Origin: Gammaproteobacteria bacterium
GTDB lineage: Bacteria > Pseudomonadota > Gammaproteobacteria > Pseudomonadales > Pseudohongiellaceae
Assembly (NCBI GenBank): GCA_029245395.1
Contig: JAQWPL010000029.1
Location: forward strand, 124,001 to 188,000
Direction: 5' to 3'
DNA length: 64,000 bases
Shown: positions 63,800 through 64,000 of the stretch, one piece after another
Numbering within the stretch: position 1 is the first letter of the stretch
Layout of the letters: each line of letters begins with the position of its first letter
Made by a program: the position numbers and the translations under genes
Notes under the pieces: generated by a model
Database searches by the model: none
Seen by the model: only the letters and a program-made list of their open reading frames with translations
What the model was told of the DNA's origin: nothing

Positions 63800-64000
63800 T
63801 AAATGATGCCGGGTATTGCCCGACCCGGTACGTGGTACCAGATACCCCGGTAAAGCAGTTCAGTGAACAAATCAGAATTCCCGTAAATGCCGTCATACTC
63901 TGCCATAGGTTCGGTTGCCATGAATTGCTCCAGACTACGTCCGGTTCTGTAGGCATTCGCCACCTGTTCATAGGCGTGATCAAGCATTTGTTGTTGTACT
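63799..64000 (-). CDS. 3' end of an unidentified gene, truncated by the window edge
   Basis: An open frame enters from the right edge and reads QQQMLDHAYEQVANAYRTG, RSLEQFMATEPMAEYDGIYG, then NSDLFTELLYRGIWYHVPGR before TAA at 63799-63801. The GRSLEQ...EPMAEYDGIYG pattern resembles the C-terminal helix-loop of some MBL-fold hydrolases (family recall, weak). The TAA overlaps the next ATG, so it belongs to the DUF1592 operon. Confidence 0.6.
   Translation of the reverse strand, partial: VQQQMLDHAYEQVANAYRTGRSLEQFMATEPMAEYDGIYGNSDLFTELLYRGIWYHVPGRAIPGII

Noticed and set aside
1..64000. CRISPR arrays, tRNA/rRNA genes, prophage
   Set aside because: The only regular repeats are short 7- to 18-nt tandem types without spacers; no cloverleaf, rRNA or phage structural genes were recognised by eye.

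Overview
The window is chromosomal DNA of a gammaproteobacterium. Supporting marks are the block yqiB-cpdA-yqiA-parE-parC next to tolC, waaA and hldE (an order familiar from Pseudomonas relatives), a heptose-based LPS inner core, cmoA/cmoB, rpoH with a typical RpoH box, and a yeast-type leuA. The DUF1592/DUF1552/ankyrin secreted proteins at the right end are common in marine, oligotrophic gammaproteobacteria, so a marine Pseudomonadales/Cellvibrionales-like lineage is my inference; the genus cannot be read from the sequence. No tRNA, rRNA, CRISPR array, prophage or complete insertion sequence was seen. The only transposase-like gene is one RAYT-type protein with an altered HUH motif.

Layout. 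1-4.3 kb: a membrane sensor with a degenerate cyclase-like domain, an atypical response regulator and a GNAT-histidine kinase fusion. 4.4-11.1 kb: topoisomerase IV genes with yqiA, cpdA and yqiB on the minus strand. 11.1-11.9 kb: a decayed, structured spacer. 11.9-26.2 kb: tolC, then envelope genes (waaA, hldE, an LpxL-type acyltransferase fused to a kinase-like domain, a GT-C type membrane protein, waaP, waaG, waaF) ending in a GspE/PilB-type ATPase. 26.3-32.1 kb: RAYT, cmoB-cmoA-HIT and small membrane/EEP genes. 31.7-34.0 kb: an Lrp-type regulator divergent from leuA. 34.3-37.7 kb: DUF3820, a YgjP-type peptidase, trmB, DUF423, rpoH and an unrecognised 53-residue gene. 37.7-46.8 kb: nitroreductase, HTH-membrane regulator, cytochrome lipoprotein, thiolase-like/DUF35 pair, TSUP and MATE transporters, DUF6644-type proteins and a membrane acyltransferase. 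46.8-47.7 kb: three small unknown genes around an attC-like nested inverted repeat. 47.7-53.9 kb: an AttH-type lipoprotein/ABC exporter operon downstream of a PAS-GGDEF-EAL gene broken by one amber codon. 54-58 kb: cytochrome c, esterase, GST, a frameshifted zinc-ribbon membrane gene, ychJ and a Tag-like glycosylase. 58.4-64 kb: an ankyrin/DUF1552/DUF1592 operon of exported proteins, with the 3' end of a further gene at the edge.

How it fits together. The 13-24 kb section supplies most steps of lipid A/inner-core completion: Kdo transfer, ADP-heptose synthesis, late acylation, heptose transfer, core glucosylation and heptose phosphorylation. A recurrent theme is short 7-nt-period tandem repeats arranged as inverted pairs in spacers (parE/parC, ychJ/tag, DUF1552/ankyrin). 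In the last case one arm encodes the hydrophobic core of the ankyrin protein's signal peptide. Two genes appear interrupted by a single change (amber codon; homopolymer frameshift), which could be real decay or assembly error.
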